Positions 34,645-42,659 of a stretch of 64,000 bases of DNA are shown in pieces. Numbering within the stretch: the stretch's first letter is position 1; each line of letters starts with the position of its first letter. A model generated the notes under the pieces. It had not been told where the DNA came from. It saw only the letters and a list, made by a program, of their open reading frames with translations, and did no database searches. The translations under genes were made by a program, and so were the position numbers. The stretch is from a bacterium (GTDB taxonomy: Bacteria > Cyanobacteriota > Vampirovibrionia > Gastranaerophilales > Gastranaerophilaceae). The stretch lies in the NCBI GenBank assembly GCA_017470245.1, contig JAFUEV010000058.1, forward strand, positions 62,001-126,000, read 5' to 3'.

Positions 34645-35073
34645 TTAACGATATCTTACTGTGTAAAATTCTTTACTTTTACTAAGTACTTTATGAATTT
34701 CTTTTTCATCTCTTTGAGAAGCCGCTGTTAAAAAATATCTTTTTTCTGTTTCTCTCGGATTAATATAAAAATCAGCTTCCGTCATTATAACTTTGTTTGA
34801 ACCTTTTGGTAATTTAGATTTGTATTTTGTATTAAGTTCTTTTGCAAAATCTAAATTTGCATTATGGACAGTACCGTCAATTTTTTCTTCATGATGAATA
34901 ATATCACTCATCAAATTGTATCTGGATAACGGATTTTTTCTTTCATTTCCGTCAATATTAACAGTTTCACAATTAAAAGCTAAATCTACCAATACTGGAA
35001 CAGGTGCTTTAGGTCTGCCGCTTTTTAATGTTCCTACCATTAAAGAACCGAAAGAAATCGGTGATATATTCAT
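34645..35073 (-). CDS. Hypothetical protein with N-terminal ISFG motif
   Basis: A 142-residue protein with no signal peptide or membrane helix. It starts MNISPISFGSLMVG and contains NPLSRYNLMSDIIHHEEKIDG and VIMTEADFYINPRETEKRYFLTAAS. The IS-F-G start resembles that of other accessory proteins here. GGAAG precedes the ATG. It is divergent from the M16 peptidase operon and downstream of no obvious partner. No family recognised. Confidence 0.7.
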   Translation of the reverse strand: MNISPISFGSLMVGTLKSGRPKAPVPVLVDLAFNCETVNIDGNERKNPLSRYNLMSDIIHHEEKIDGTVHNANLDFAKELNTKYKSKLPKGSNKVIMTEADFYINPRETEKRYFLTAASQRDEKEIHKVLSKSKEFYTVRYR

Positions 35074-35204
35074 TTTATCTTCCTTATTTATCCATTCTCT
35101 GTATGCTATAAAACTACAACAAAAAAAAACTTGCTACAAATATTTTTAATTTATTAAAAAATCTGCTACAATAGTTAATAATAATTATTATTTAGAGGAT
35201 GAAA

Positions 35205-36551
35205 ATGGAAAATATAAAGAAAACTCAGGTAAATTATCCTTATTTGGAAAAACCTGTGGTAATATATGAACGTGAATGCGGACATAAAATTGTTTTTGCA
35301 TATAAAAAAGGTTCTTTATTTAATATAAGCAGCTGGGTAAAAACAGGTTCAATTAATGAAAATGATGAAAATAACGGTATTTCGCATTTTCTTGAACATC
35401 TTATGTTTAAAGGTACATCAAAACATAAAGCAGGTGAATTTGACAGAACTCTTGAATCAAGAGGCGGTATAGTTAATGCTGCTACTTGGAAAGATTATAC
35501 TTTCTATTATGTTACTATTCCTAAAGGCAATGATGATAAGAATTTTAAAGATACACTCGAATTGCATGCAGATATGATGCTTGACCCTGTTATACCTGAT
35601 TGTGAAATAGGCGAACCTTTTGATTTGAATAATCCTCATATTACGAAAAAACGTGAAAGACACGTTGTAATTGAAGAAATAAGAATGAGAAAAGACCAAC
35701 CTTGGACTAAGGTTTATAATTTGGCTAATGCAAATATGTACACTTCTCATCCATACAGAAGAGATACAATAGGAAGTGCTGAAATAATATCAACTATTTC
35801 AAGAGAAACAGTGTTGGATTATTATAAAACGCATTATACTCCCAATAATATTACCACTATTATTGCAGGTGATTTTGACCCTGATGAAGTCCTTCCAATG
35901 ATAATTGAAGCATTTGATTTTAAAGGCAGACAAAACAGAATAAACGAGCAGTATGAAACAGATAAACCAAAACAAGAAACTCGTATTTTTGAAGAATATT
36001 CCAAAATAAATACCGGTTTTTTAATGTACGGATACTTAGGTTCTCCTGCTGCTGATATAAAAACATCTACAGTGCTTGAAATGCTTGCTATCATATTAGG
36101 CGAAGGTCAAAGCTCAAGATTATATCAAGAATTGATTGAAAAACCTCAAAAACCTATTTTCAATCTTGTATCAACTGATTTTTATCATTTTAGAGATGGC
36201 GGAACGTTCTTTATTCAAGGTAATTTTAAACCTGAATTTAAAAAAGAAGCTATTGATTCTGTAAATGAGCAAATATCCAAACTTATAAATGAAGGTATAA
36301 CTGATTATGAGTTAAAGAAAGTTAAGAAAAAGCTAAAATCCGGTTTTGCAGAAAACTCGGAAACGGTTTCAGATATTGCGGAAACAATAGGCTTTTATAT
36401 GACGGTTTGTAATAAACTTGAATGTGTTGAAGAATACATTAATTCTATTGATTTGATAACAAAAGAAGACGTAAATAGTGTTGCAAAGCAATATTTGCAA
36501 TTAAATAATGCGACAATTTCAGTATTAATGCCTGAATCCTATAAAAATTAA
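35205..36551 (+). CDS. M16 family zinc peptidase, catalytic subunit
   Basis: Inverzincin-type peptidase of the mitochondrial-processing-peptidase/PqqL family, 448 residues from the ATG at 35205 (AGAGG six bases upstream; an ATG two codons earlier lies too close). The zinc site HFLEHLMFKG near 63-72 is the HxxEH motif, and the distal Glu ligand in HVVIEEIRM near 150 is present, so the enzyme should be active. A second domain with SSRLYQELIEK near 300 is non-catalytic. It is followed after 11 bases by a related gene lacking the zinc site, the usual active/inactive pair. No signal peptide. Confidence 0.93.
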   Translation: MENIKKTQVNYPYLEKPVVIYERECGHKIVFAYKKGSLFNISSWVKTGSINENDENNGISHFLEHLMFKGTSKHKAGEFDRTLESRGGIVNAATWKDYTFYYVTIPKGNDDKNFKDTLELHADMMLDPVIPDCEIGEPFDLNNPHITKKRERHVVIEEIRMRKDQPWTKVYNLANANMYTSHPYRRDTIGSAEIISTISRETVLDYYKTHYTPNNITTIIAGDFDPDEVLPMIIEAFDFKGRQNRINEQYETDKPKQETRIFEEYSKINTGFLMYGYLGSPAADIKTSTVLEMLAIILGEGQSSRLYQELIEKPQKPIFNLVSTDFYHFRDGGTFFIQGNFKPEFKKEAIDSVNEQISKLINEGITDYELKKVKKKLKSGFAENSETVSDIAETIGFYMTVCNKLECVEEYINSIDLITKEDVNSVAKQYLQLNNATISVLMPESYKN

Positions 36552-36562
36552 AGGAATAATTT

Positions 36563-37801
36563 ATGGAAAAATATACACTTAAAAACGGAATTAAAGCAAT
36601 AATAAAACAAAATAATAATACTCCCAGAATAGCATTGGTTTTATATTCTAAAATTGATAAAGATGAAAATAAAAGCGGATTGTATTATTTATTAACTCAA
36701 TTATTATTTAAAGGTACTAAAAATAGAACAGCAGAGCAGATTGTCAATGAATTTGATGAAAATGCCATTGATATCACAATTGAAAAAAAATATGATTATA
36801 TTCGTTTTAAGTTGCTTTGCTTAAATGAAGATATAAATCATGCTCTTGAAATTTTAAATGATATTATGGAAAATTCAACTCTTGAAGATATAGAAAAAGA
36901 AGTTAAAAAAATAAAAGGTGAATTTGAATCAGATTTGGATTCTGCGAAAACTCGTGCACAAGAGGGTTATTACAGATTAATATTTAAAAATCATCCGTAC
37001 GGAGTCGGCAGAAAAGAAATTATTGAACAGTTGGATACAATAACTAAAGAAGATTTAGTTGCGGTATATAACGAGTTAAAATATGTAACTCAAAAAAATA
37101 TTTCCATTGCCGGTGATATAGAAAAAGATGCAATGATAGCTCTTTTGGAAAAATACTTTGGTCATTTAAAGATTGAACAAACGGTTCAAGAACGTGCTGA
37201 AGTTGCTTTATTGGAAGAAGATATAATTACAACAATAAAAAAAGAAGATGCTAATCAGGCTCAAATATATAAAGGTTGGATAACTCCTAATGTTTTTTCA
37301 AAAGATTATCCTGCCATAATTCTTTTAAATACAATACTTGGTGCTTCAGGACTTTCCTCCAGATTATTTTTGGAATTAAGAGAAAAACAAGGATTGGCAT
37401 ATACGGTTAGAAGTATTTCCGAATCATATATATTGGGCGGTTGTTTTACTGTTTATATTGCAACAGAACCAAAAAATATCAGAACTTCTTTAGATGGGTT
37501 TAATAAAGAAATAAATAAAATTATGACGGAAGTTATTTCCGAAAAAGAATTGAATGATGCAAAAAATAGTGCAATAGGAAGACGTCAATTCTATACCGAA
37601 ACAAATTTACTTGAAGCAACTCTAAACGGCAACTATGAGTGTGTCGGTTTGGGATATGACTTTGAAGAAAATTTGATAAAATCAATTAATTCTGTTACAA
37701 AAGAGGAATTAATAGAAACGGCAAAACGATACTTCTCCGGCAAAAGTGCACTTTGCGTACTTGCACCTGAAAAATATTTAAAAGAGGCAGATTTATTATA
37801 A
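36563..37801 (+). CDS. M16 family peptidase, non-catalytic subunit
   Basis: A 412-residue paralogue of the upstream gene. The site that should read HxxEH reads YYLLTQLLFKG near 48-58, so zinc binding and catalysis are lost. The C-terminal half keeps the substrate-binding LSSRLFLELREKQGLAYTVRS near 270-290, including the R-x-x-x-Y pair typical of the partner subunit. Expected to form a heterodimer with the upstream subunit. AAGGAATAATTT precedes the ATG. Confidence 0.9.
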   Translation: MEKYTLKNGIKAIIKQNNNTPRIALVLYSKIDKDENKSGLYYLLTQLLFKGTKNRTAEQIVNEFDENAIDITIEKKYDYIRFKLLCLNEDINHALEILNDIMENSTLEDIEKEVKKIKGEFESDLDSAKTRAQEGYYRLIFKNHPYGVGRKEIIEQLDTITKEDLVAVYNELKYVTQKNISIAGDIEKDAMIALLEKYFGHLKIEQTVQERAEVALLEEDIITTIKKEDANQAQIYKGWITPNVFSKDYPAIILLNTILGASGLSSRLFLELREKQGLAYTVRSISESYILGGCFTVYIATEPKNIRTSLDGFNKEINKIMTEVISEKELNDAKNSAIGRRQFYTETNLLEATLNGNYECVGLGYDFEENLIKSINSVTKEELIETAKRYFSGKSALCVLAPEKYLKEADLL

Positions 37802-37848
37802 TTTATTTCTAAAACGACAGAAATTATGATAAAATCAACATAGAAGAT

Positions 37849-39447
37849 ATGAGCAATACAAATACTGATAATAAAAAAGTAAATAAAGAAATAAACAAAT
37901 TTCAAAAGTCAGGAGATATAAAAAAGGCTATTGAAACTTGTAAGAATGCCATTTCGCAGGATGAAAACAATGCAGAGTTGCATATAAAACTCGGTGATTT
38001 ATATATGGCATGGCATTTGGATATTCGTGAAATAAAACAATATGTTGATGATGCGATTACGGAATATCAACGTGCACTTGAATCATGTGTTAATTCTGCC
38101 GAAATTTATTTCAAATTGGGCATGGCTTTTTATTATAAGAGGGAGTTAGATAAGTCCTTAAACTATTTTAAACTTGCGCTTGAATATAATACACAACTTT
38201 CTGAAGTTAATTATATGATAGCTGAAGTATGTATGAAAAAGGGTGATTTTTTTGAAGCTATGGAATATGCCCAAAATGCAATTAATATAGCTCCTTTTTC
38301 TTCATCAAGAGCATATTATCTAAAATACAATATTTTATCTTTTAAAAATCGCAATAAAATATTAAAAAGATATGCAAATTTGTTTTTATCTTTTTTGACG
38401 TTACCTTTTGATAAATATGCAAGAAAAGAAGTAATAAAGCATTTATCATACATACAATTTTTGCCTGCATTATTAAAAATATCTTTAATAGTAGGTTTTA
38501 AAGGTTTTAACCAAAATGTTATTGATATGTACAGGGATATCATAGAAAAGGCTCCGGGCTTTGTTGAATTATATATAAATTTAGGTAAAGTTTTCTTTGA
38601 ATTAAAAAGATATGATGATGCTATATGCGAATATAAAATGGCGATATGGCTTGATAGCCTTAATCTAAGGGCATATTATTATCTTTGTCAGTTATATGAA
38701 GAAAAAAGTGATTTTGATAATGCTATAGAAACATGTAAGAAATTAATAGAATTGCAGCCCTATGTCGCAGATTTTCACTACAGTTTGGCACAATATTTAT
38801 ATTTAAAAGGTGATGTTGAAAAAGCTGTAGAGCATTATCAAACAGTAATAACAATAAATCAAAGTCCAAAATGGACAAGTGTTGCTGCTCAAACATTGGG
38901 ATTTATATTTCAAGAAAATGTTAAAAATTTGGATGCTGCTATTAGTGCATATCAAAATGCTTATAATATAACGCCTAGTGATATAGATATATATTTACAT
39001 CTTGGCAATGTATTTTTTGAAAAAGGGTCACAGGAAAATGCGCTTGCTGTTTATAAGAAGGCATTGGAATTATCACCTCACAGTGCAAAATTGCATTGTA
39101 ATTTAGGTTATTTATATTGGAATAAAGGTGATATTGAAGAGGCTGTTAAAGAATACGAAAAAGCAATAAAATACGATAATACTTATGATATTGCTTATAA
39201 TAATCTCGGAGTTATTTATTTGGATGATTTAGGCAGAGTTCAAAAGGCAAAAGAACTATTTGAACTTGCAAAAAAATATAATCCTAATTATGCGTTGGCA
39301 AATTATAATCTTGCACGTTCTGTTGCTTTATCAGGTGATAAAGTTGAGGCTGCAAAATTATATCAAATTGCTTTTGATATTAATACTTATACTCAAGAGC
39401 TTGACCCTGTAGAAATAGAAGAAAAAATACAGGATTTATTTACATAA
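37849..39447 (+). CDS. Large TPR-repeat protein
   Basis: A 532-residue protein made almost wholly of TPR units, around twelve, including LHIKLGDLYMAWHLD, YINLGKVFFELKRYDDAI, LHCNLGYLYWNKGDIEEAV and AYNNLGVIYLDD. A less regular segment near residues 160-225 (YLSFLTLPFDKYARKEV) interrupts the array. No signal peptide, so probably a cytoplasmic scaffold. It follows the M16 pair after about 47 bases and overlaps the thioesterase gene at its stop, so it is probably in the same long operon. Its partner is unknown. Confidence 0.88.
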   Translation: MSNTNTDNKKVNKEINKFQKSGDIKKAIETCKNAISQDENNAELHIKLGDLYMAWHLDIREIKQYVDDAITEYQRALESCVNSAEIYFKLGMAFYYKRELDKSLNYFKLALEYNTQLSEVNYMIAEVCMKKGDFFEAMEYAQNAINIAPFSSSRAYYLKYNILSFKNRNKILKRYANLFLSFLTLPFDKYARKEVIKHLSYIQFLPALLKISLIVGFKGFNQNVIDMYRDIIEKAPGFVELYINLGKVFFELKRYDDAICEYKMAIWLDSLNLRAYYYLCQLYEEKSDFDNAIETCKKLIELQPYVADFHYSLAQYLYLKGDVEKAVEHYQTVITINQSPKWTSVAAQTLGFIFQENVKNLDAAISAYQNAYNITPSDIDIYLHLGNVFFEKGSQENALAVYKKALELSPHSAKLHCNLGYLYWNKGDIEEAVKEYEKAIKYDNTYDIAYNNLGVIYLDDLGRVQKAKELFELAKKYNPNYALANYNLARSVALSGDKVEAAKLYQIAFDINTYTQELDPVEIEEKIQDLFT

Positions 39448-39857
39448 TGGAATATATACAAGAAATAAGAGTTTTATATAGTGATACTGATGCTTATGGC
39501 GTTGTTTGGCATGGAGCATATACTAAATGGTTTGAAGCAGCAAGGGTAGGTCTTGTTGAACAATTAGGACTTCCCTTAGAAAAATTGGAAAATGATAATA
39601 TATTATTTCCTGTTGTCGAAATGAATATTCGTTATAAATCTTCCGCTAAAATGAATGAAAGAATTATAATAAAAACTACTGTTCAAGAATTGAAGCCGTT
39701 GAGTGTTACTTTTGAGCATAAAGTATATGAAAAAGAAACAAATACATTGCGTGTAATTGCCCATACAACAATTGTGGTTATTGATGCAAAGACAGGCAAA
39801 ATGTACAGAAGAATGCCTGACGAAATTTATAAAGAATTTAAAAAAGTTTGTGAATAA
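39447..39857 (+). CDS. ybgC: YbgC-like acyl-CoA thioesterase
   Basis: Hotdog-fold thioesterase of 136 residues. The catalytic motif VLYSDTDAYGVVWHGAY near 9-25 contains the conserved Asp and the H-G that follow the 4-hydroxybenzoyl-CoA thioesterase pattern; WFEAARVGLVEQLG follows. The start codon shares bases with the stop of the TPR gene (TAATG). In E. coli this family is next to tol-pal; here it is in a TPR/rsmA/ispE/murQ run, so the substrate is uncertain. Confidence 0.88.
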   Translation: MEYIQEIRVLYSDTDAYGVVWHGAYTKWFEAARVGLVEQLGLPLEKLENDNILFPVVEMNIRYKSSAKMNERIIIKTTVQELKPLSVTFEHKVYEKETNTLRVIAHTTIVVIDAKTGKMYRRMPDEIYKEFKKVCE

Positions 39858-39890
39858 AAGAATAGTTTTCTTTGTAGTATCATTATTGTT

Positions 39891-40727
39891 ATGAATTATT
39901 TTGAGCGAGCAAAAAAATATAGAGCAAAGAAAAGACTGGGACAGAATTTTTTAATTGATGAAAATGCAATTGAAACGATTCTTGATTATTCTGATATAAC
40001 AAAAGAAGATACTGTTGTTGAAATTGGACCGGGGCTTGGTTTTGTTACGGAGCATCTTGTTAAACTTGCAAAAAAAGTATATGCTGTTGAACTTGATGAA
40101 GATATGGTTAATGAGATTTCTAAAATAAATGCCGATAATTTAGAAATAATACATAATGATATTTTAAAAACTGATATTTCGGCTTTTGGCGATAATATAA
40201 AAGTAGTTGCAAATATTCCTTATTATATTACATCACCTATTTTGGCACATTTGCTTGGAGAAATTGATGATTTAAATAATAAAAACAGAAACTCTATAAC
40301 TCAGATTTTGTTAATGGTTCAATGGGAAGTGGCAAAAAGGTTGCAAGCCAATGAAAACTCGATATCAAAAGAGTTCGGATTATTATCAGTTCTTGCTCAA
40401 TTTTGGGCAAATGTTGAAATAATAAAAAAAGTACCGGCAAGGTCATTTTTTCCTGCACCAAAAGTGGATTCGGCAATAGTTAAATTAACGGTTAATAAAA
40501 AACCTATGTTAGAGCTTACTAATTATACTTTTTTTAGAAAAGTGGTAAAAGCATGTTTTGCCACAAGAAGAAAAAATATAAAAAATTCGCTTGTAAATGC
40601 AGGATTTAGTAAAAATGCGGTTGAAGAAACTTTAAAAGAATTATCTTTAGATGAAAATTTAAGAGGTGAAACTCTATCTATTAAACAAATGGGAGAGCTT
40701 TCGGAAGTTTTAAAAGGAAAACTATGA
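39891..40727 (+). CDS. rsmA: 16S rRNA dimethyladenosine transferase RsmA (KsgA)
   Basis: Dimethylates A1518 and A1519 of 16S rRNA. In 278 residues: KKRLGQNFLIDENAIE near 13-28 (substrate-binding N-terminus), EIGPGLGFVTEHL near 44 (SAM motif I), VANIPYYITSPI near 104-115 (the N-I-P-Y catalytic motif) and VPARSFFPAPKVDSAIV near 183 (family signature). The stop overlaps the ispE start as ATGA, implying coupled translation. A clear ribosome site before the ATG is not seen. Confidence 0.96.
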   Translation: MNYFERAKKYRAKKRLGQNFLIDENAIETILDYSDITKEDTVVEIGPGLGFVTEHLVKLAKKVYAVELDEDMVNEISKINADNLEIIHNDILKTDISAFGDNIKVVANIPYYITSPILAHLLGEIDDLNNKNRNSITQILLMVQWEVAKRLQANENSISKEFGLLSVLAQFWANVEIIKKVPARSFFPAPKVDSAIVKLTVNKKPMLELTNYTFFRKVVKACFATRRKNIKNSLVNAGFSKNAVEETLKELSLDENLRGETLSIKQMGELSEVLKGKL

Positions 40728-41581
40728 ATAAGATAAAAGTAAGGACTCCTGCAAAAGTCAATTTGACTCTTGAAATATTGAATAAAAGGGAAGACGGTTT
40801 TCATAATCTTCAATCCATTATGCAAGCAGTTAATTTATATGATTATTTGACGATTGAGAAAGAGCCTTTTAGTGGTATATCGATTGAATTGAGCGGAAAT
40901 TCCGATAAAATCCCTTATAATGATTCAAATTTGGTTTATAAAGCGGCTACAAAGTTTTTTGAAAAGACAAAAATAACTAATGTTAAATTAAAAATATATA
41001 TAGAAAAATATATTCCGGTTGCAGCAGGTTTGGCAGGGGGAAGTACAAATGCTGCAGGTACTTTATATGCTTTAAATAAACTGTTTAACGAACATCTAAA
41101 TGTTGAAGAAACAGATGAATTATGTGCGCAATTGGGTTCTGATATTAATTTTTGTTTTTACGGGGGATGTTCATTATGTACGGGACGTGGTGAAAAAACC
41201 GAAAAAATTCCTTGTTTTGAACAAAGTATTTCATTAATAAAACCTAAAAAATTGGGAATAAGTACAAAAGAGGCTTATGGCTCTTTTGCTGCATTACAAA
41301 ATAAATCGAATCCCGATAATACTACAAAATTAAAAGAATTATTATTAAAAAATCAATTTGATGAGGCTCTTTTATATAACAGTTTTGAAAAGGCACTGTT
41401 TCCAAAGTATAAAGAATTAAGACATATAAAGTCAACGATAAAAAATTCTCTAATGTCAGGGAGCGGTTCAACATTTTTTGTACTAAAGCCATTTATTAAT
41501 GCTGATTTAAATAATTCTGATTATGATATTTTTGAAAATCTAAAAACGATAAAAACGGGGGTAGAAACCGTAAATGATTGA
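40724..41581 (+). CDS. ispE: 4-diphosphocytidyl-2-C-methyl-D-erythritol kinase IspE
   Basis: GHMP kinase that phosphorylates CDP-ME in the MEP isoprenoid pathway. It has the start VRTPAKVNLTLEIL near 5-18, the ATP-binding loop VAAGLAGGSTNAAGTLYAL near 92-110 and the third motif MSGSGSTFFVL near 245-255. The length of 285 residues is typical. Overlaps rsmA by 4 bases and murQ by 8, a common rsmA-ispE pairing. Confidence 0.95.
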   Translation: MNKIKVRTPAKVNLTLEILNKREDGFHNLQSIMQAVNLYDYLTIEKEPFSGISIELSGNSDKIPYNDSNLVYKAATKFFEKTKITNVKLKIYIEKYIPVAAGLAGGSTNAAGTLYALNKLFNEHLNVEETDELCAQLGSDINFCFYGGCSLCTGRGEKTEKIPCFEQSISLIKPKKLGISTKEAYGSFAALQNKSNPDNTTKLKELLLKNQFDEALLYNSFEKALFPKYKELRHIKSTIKNSLMSGSGSTFFVLKPFINADLNNSDYDIFENLKTIKTGVETVND

Positions 41582-42470
41582 TATAATTGTAACGGAAAAA
41601 ACAAATCCTGATACAGTAAATATTGATATTTCATCTTCTTATGAGATAGCAAAGATGATAAATAATGAAGATTTGAAAATTGCAGCAGAAATATCAAAAA
41701 ATCTAAATTGTATAGCCAAAGCAATTGATATAATAAGTGAAAATTTTCTTAATGGCGGAAGATTGTTTTATTTTGGGGCAGGAACAAGCGGAAGGCTTGG
41801 AGTATTGGATGCTTCGGAATGTCCGCCTACATATAATACACCTTCTGATATGGTTCAAGGAATAATTGCAGGTGGTGACAGAGCTTTAAGATATGCAATA
41901 GAAGGTGCGGAAGATTCTGTTGATATGGCAATTAATGACTTTAGAAGTTGTGATATTAATATAAATGATACGGTTGTTTCTATTTCTGCAAGCGGTAATG
42001 CTAATTATGTTGTGGAAATATTAAAACAGGCAAAAACTAAGAGCGTAAAAACAATAGCATTAACATGTAATCCGAATGCTAAAATGGCAGAATATGCGGA
42101 TGTTGTTATATGTATAGAAACAGGAGCGGAAGCGGTAACAGGTTCTACAAGAATGAAAGCAGGAACTGCACAAAAAATGGTTTTGAACATGTTAACAACA
42201 GGGGCAATGGTAAAAATTGGTAAAGTATACAAAAATTTTATGGTGGATGTAAAGCCGACAAATATCAAATTAAAAGACAGAGCCCAAAGGATAGTTTCCC
42301 AAATATCAAATTGTACTCAAGATAAAGCAAAATCAACTCTTGAAAAAAATGGTTATATGGTAAAAGAAGCGATTTTACAAATAAAATATAAATGTTCTTT
42401 TGATGAAGCTAAAAAACTTTTAGATGAAAATAATGGGATATTGAGAAAAGTTTTTGAAAAAAGTGAATAA
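41574..42470 (+). CDS. murQ: N-acetylmuramic acid 6-phosphate etherase MurQ
   Basis: Cleaves the lactyl ether of MurNAc-6-phosphate during cell-wall recycling. It shows RLFYFGAGTSGRLGVLDASECPPTY near 62-86, the glucosamine-binding SIS loop and family signature, SISASGNANYVV near 137-148, and ETGAEAVTGSTRMKAGTAQK near 180-200. At 298 residues it is full length. It ends the operon; no MurNAc transporter or kinase adjoins, so the substrate supply is encoded elsewhere. Confidence 0.95.
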   Translation: MIDIIVTEKTNPDTVNIDISSSYEIAKMINNEDLKIAAEISKNLNCIAKAIDIISENFLNGGRLFYFGAGTSGRLGVLDASECPPTYNTPSDMVQGIIAGGDRALRYAIEGAEDSVDMAINDFRSCDININDTVVSISASGNANYVVEILKQAKTKSVKTIALTCNPNAKMAEYADVVICIETGAEAVTGSTRMKAGTAQKMVLNMLTTGAMVKIGKVYKNFMVDVKPTNIKLKDRAQRIVSQISNCTQDKAKSTLEKNGYMVKEAILQIKYKCSFDEAKKLLDENNGILRKVFEKSE

Positions 42471-42533
42471 TAAGAAAATATTGTAAACAAAGAGTAAAAG
42501 ACAAGCTGAAACTCAGATATTATTTCAAATTTG

Positions 42534-42542
42534 TGTTATAAT
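42534..42542 (+). promoter_or_regulatory. Extended -10 promoter upstream of the repeat-protein gene
   Basis: TGTTATAAT with perfect TATAAT at 42537-42542 and TG two bases before; no clear -35. A transcript from here would enter the 42574-42620 hairpin before the coding region. Confidence 0.45.
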
Positions 42543-42573
42543 TGTTTTATGAAAAATGCTTTATAAAAATTAA

Positions 42574-42620
42574 AAAGCAGTCAAGAAAGCCTATTTAAGG
42601 TTAGATTGGCTGCTTTTATT
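42574..42620 (+). terminator. Long-stem terminator or attenuator
   Basis: AAAGCAGTCAA pairs with TTGGCTGCTTT (one G-U) around an inner stem AGCCT / AGGTT, then TTATT. It either ends the murQ transcript or acts as an attenuator for the gene at 42660, because a promoter-like box precedes it. Confidence 0.6.
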
Positions 42621-42659
42621 ATATAAAATTATAAAATAAAAATTTATAGGAGTAATAAA

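Noticed and set aside
36563..37801. Pseudogene because of missing zinc motif
   Set aside because: The gene is full length with intact partner-subunit motifs; loss of HxxEH is normal for the non-catalytic M16 subunit.
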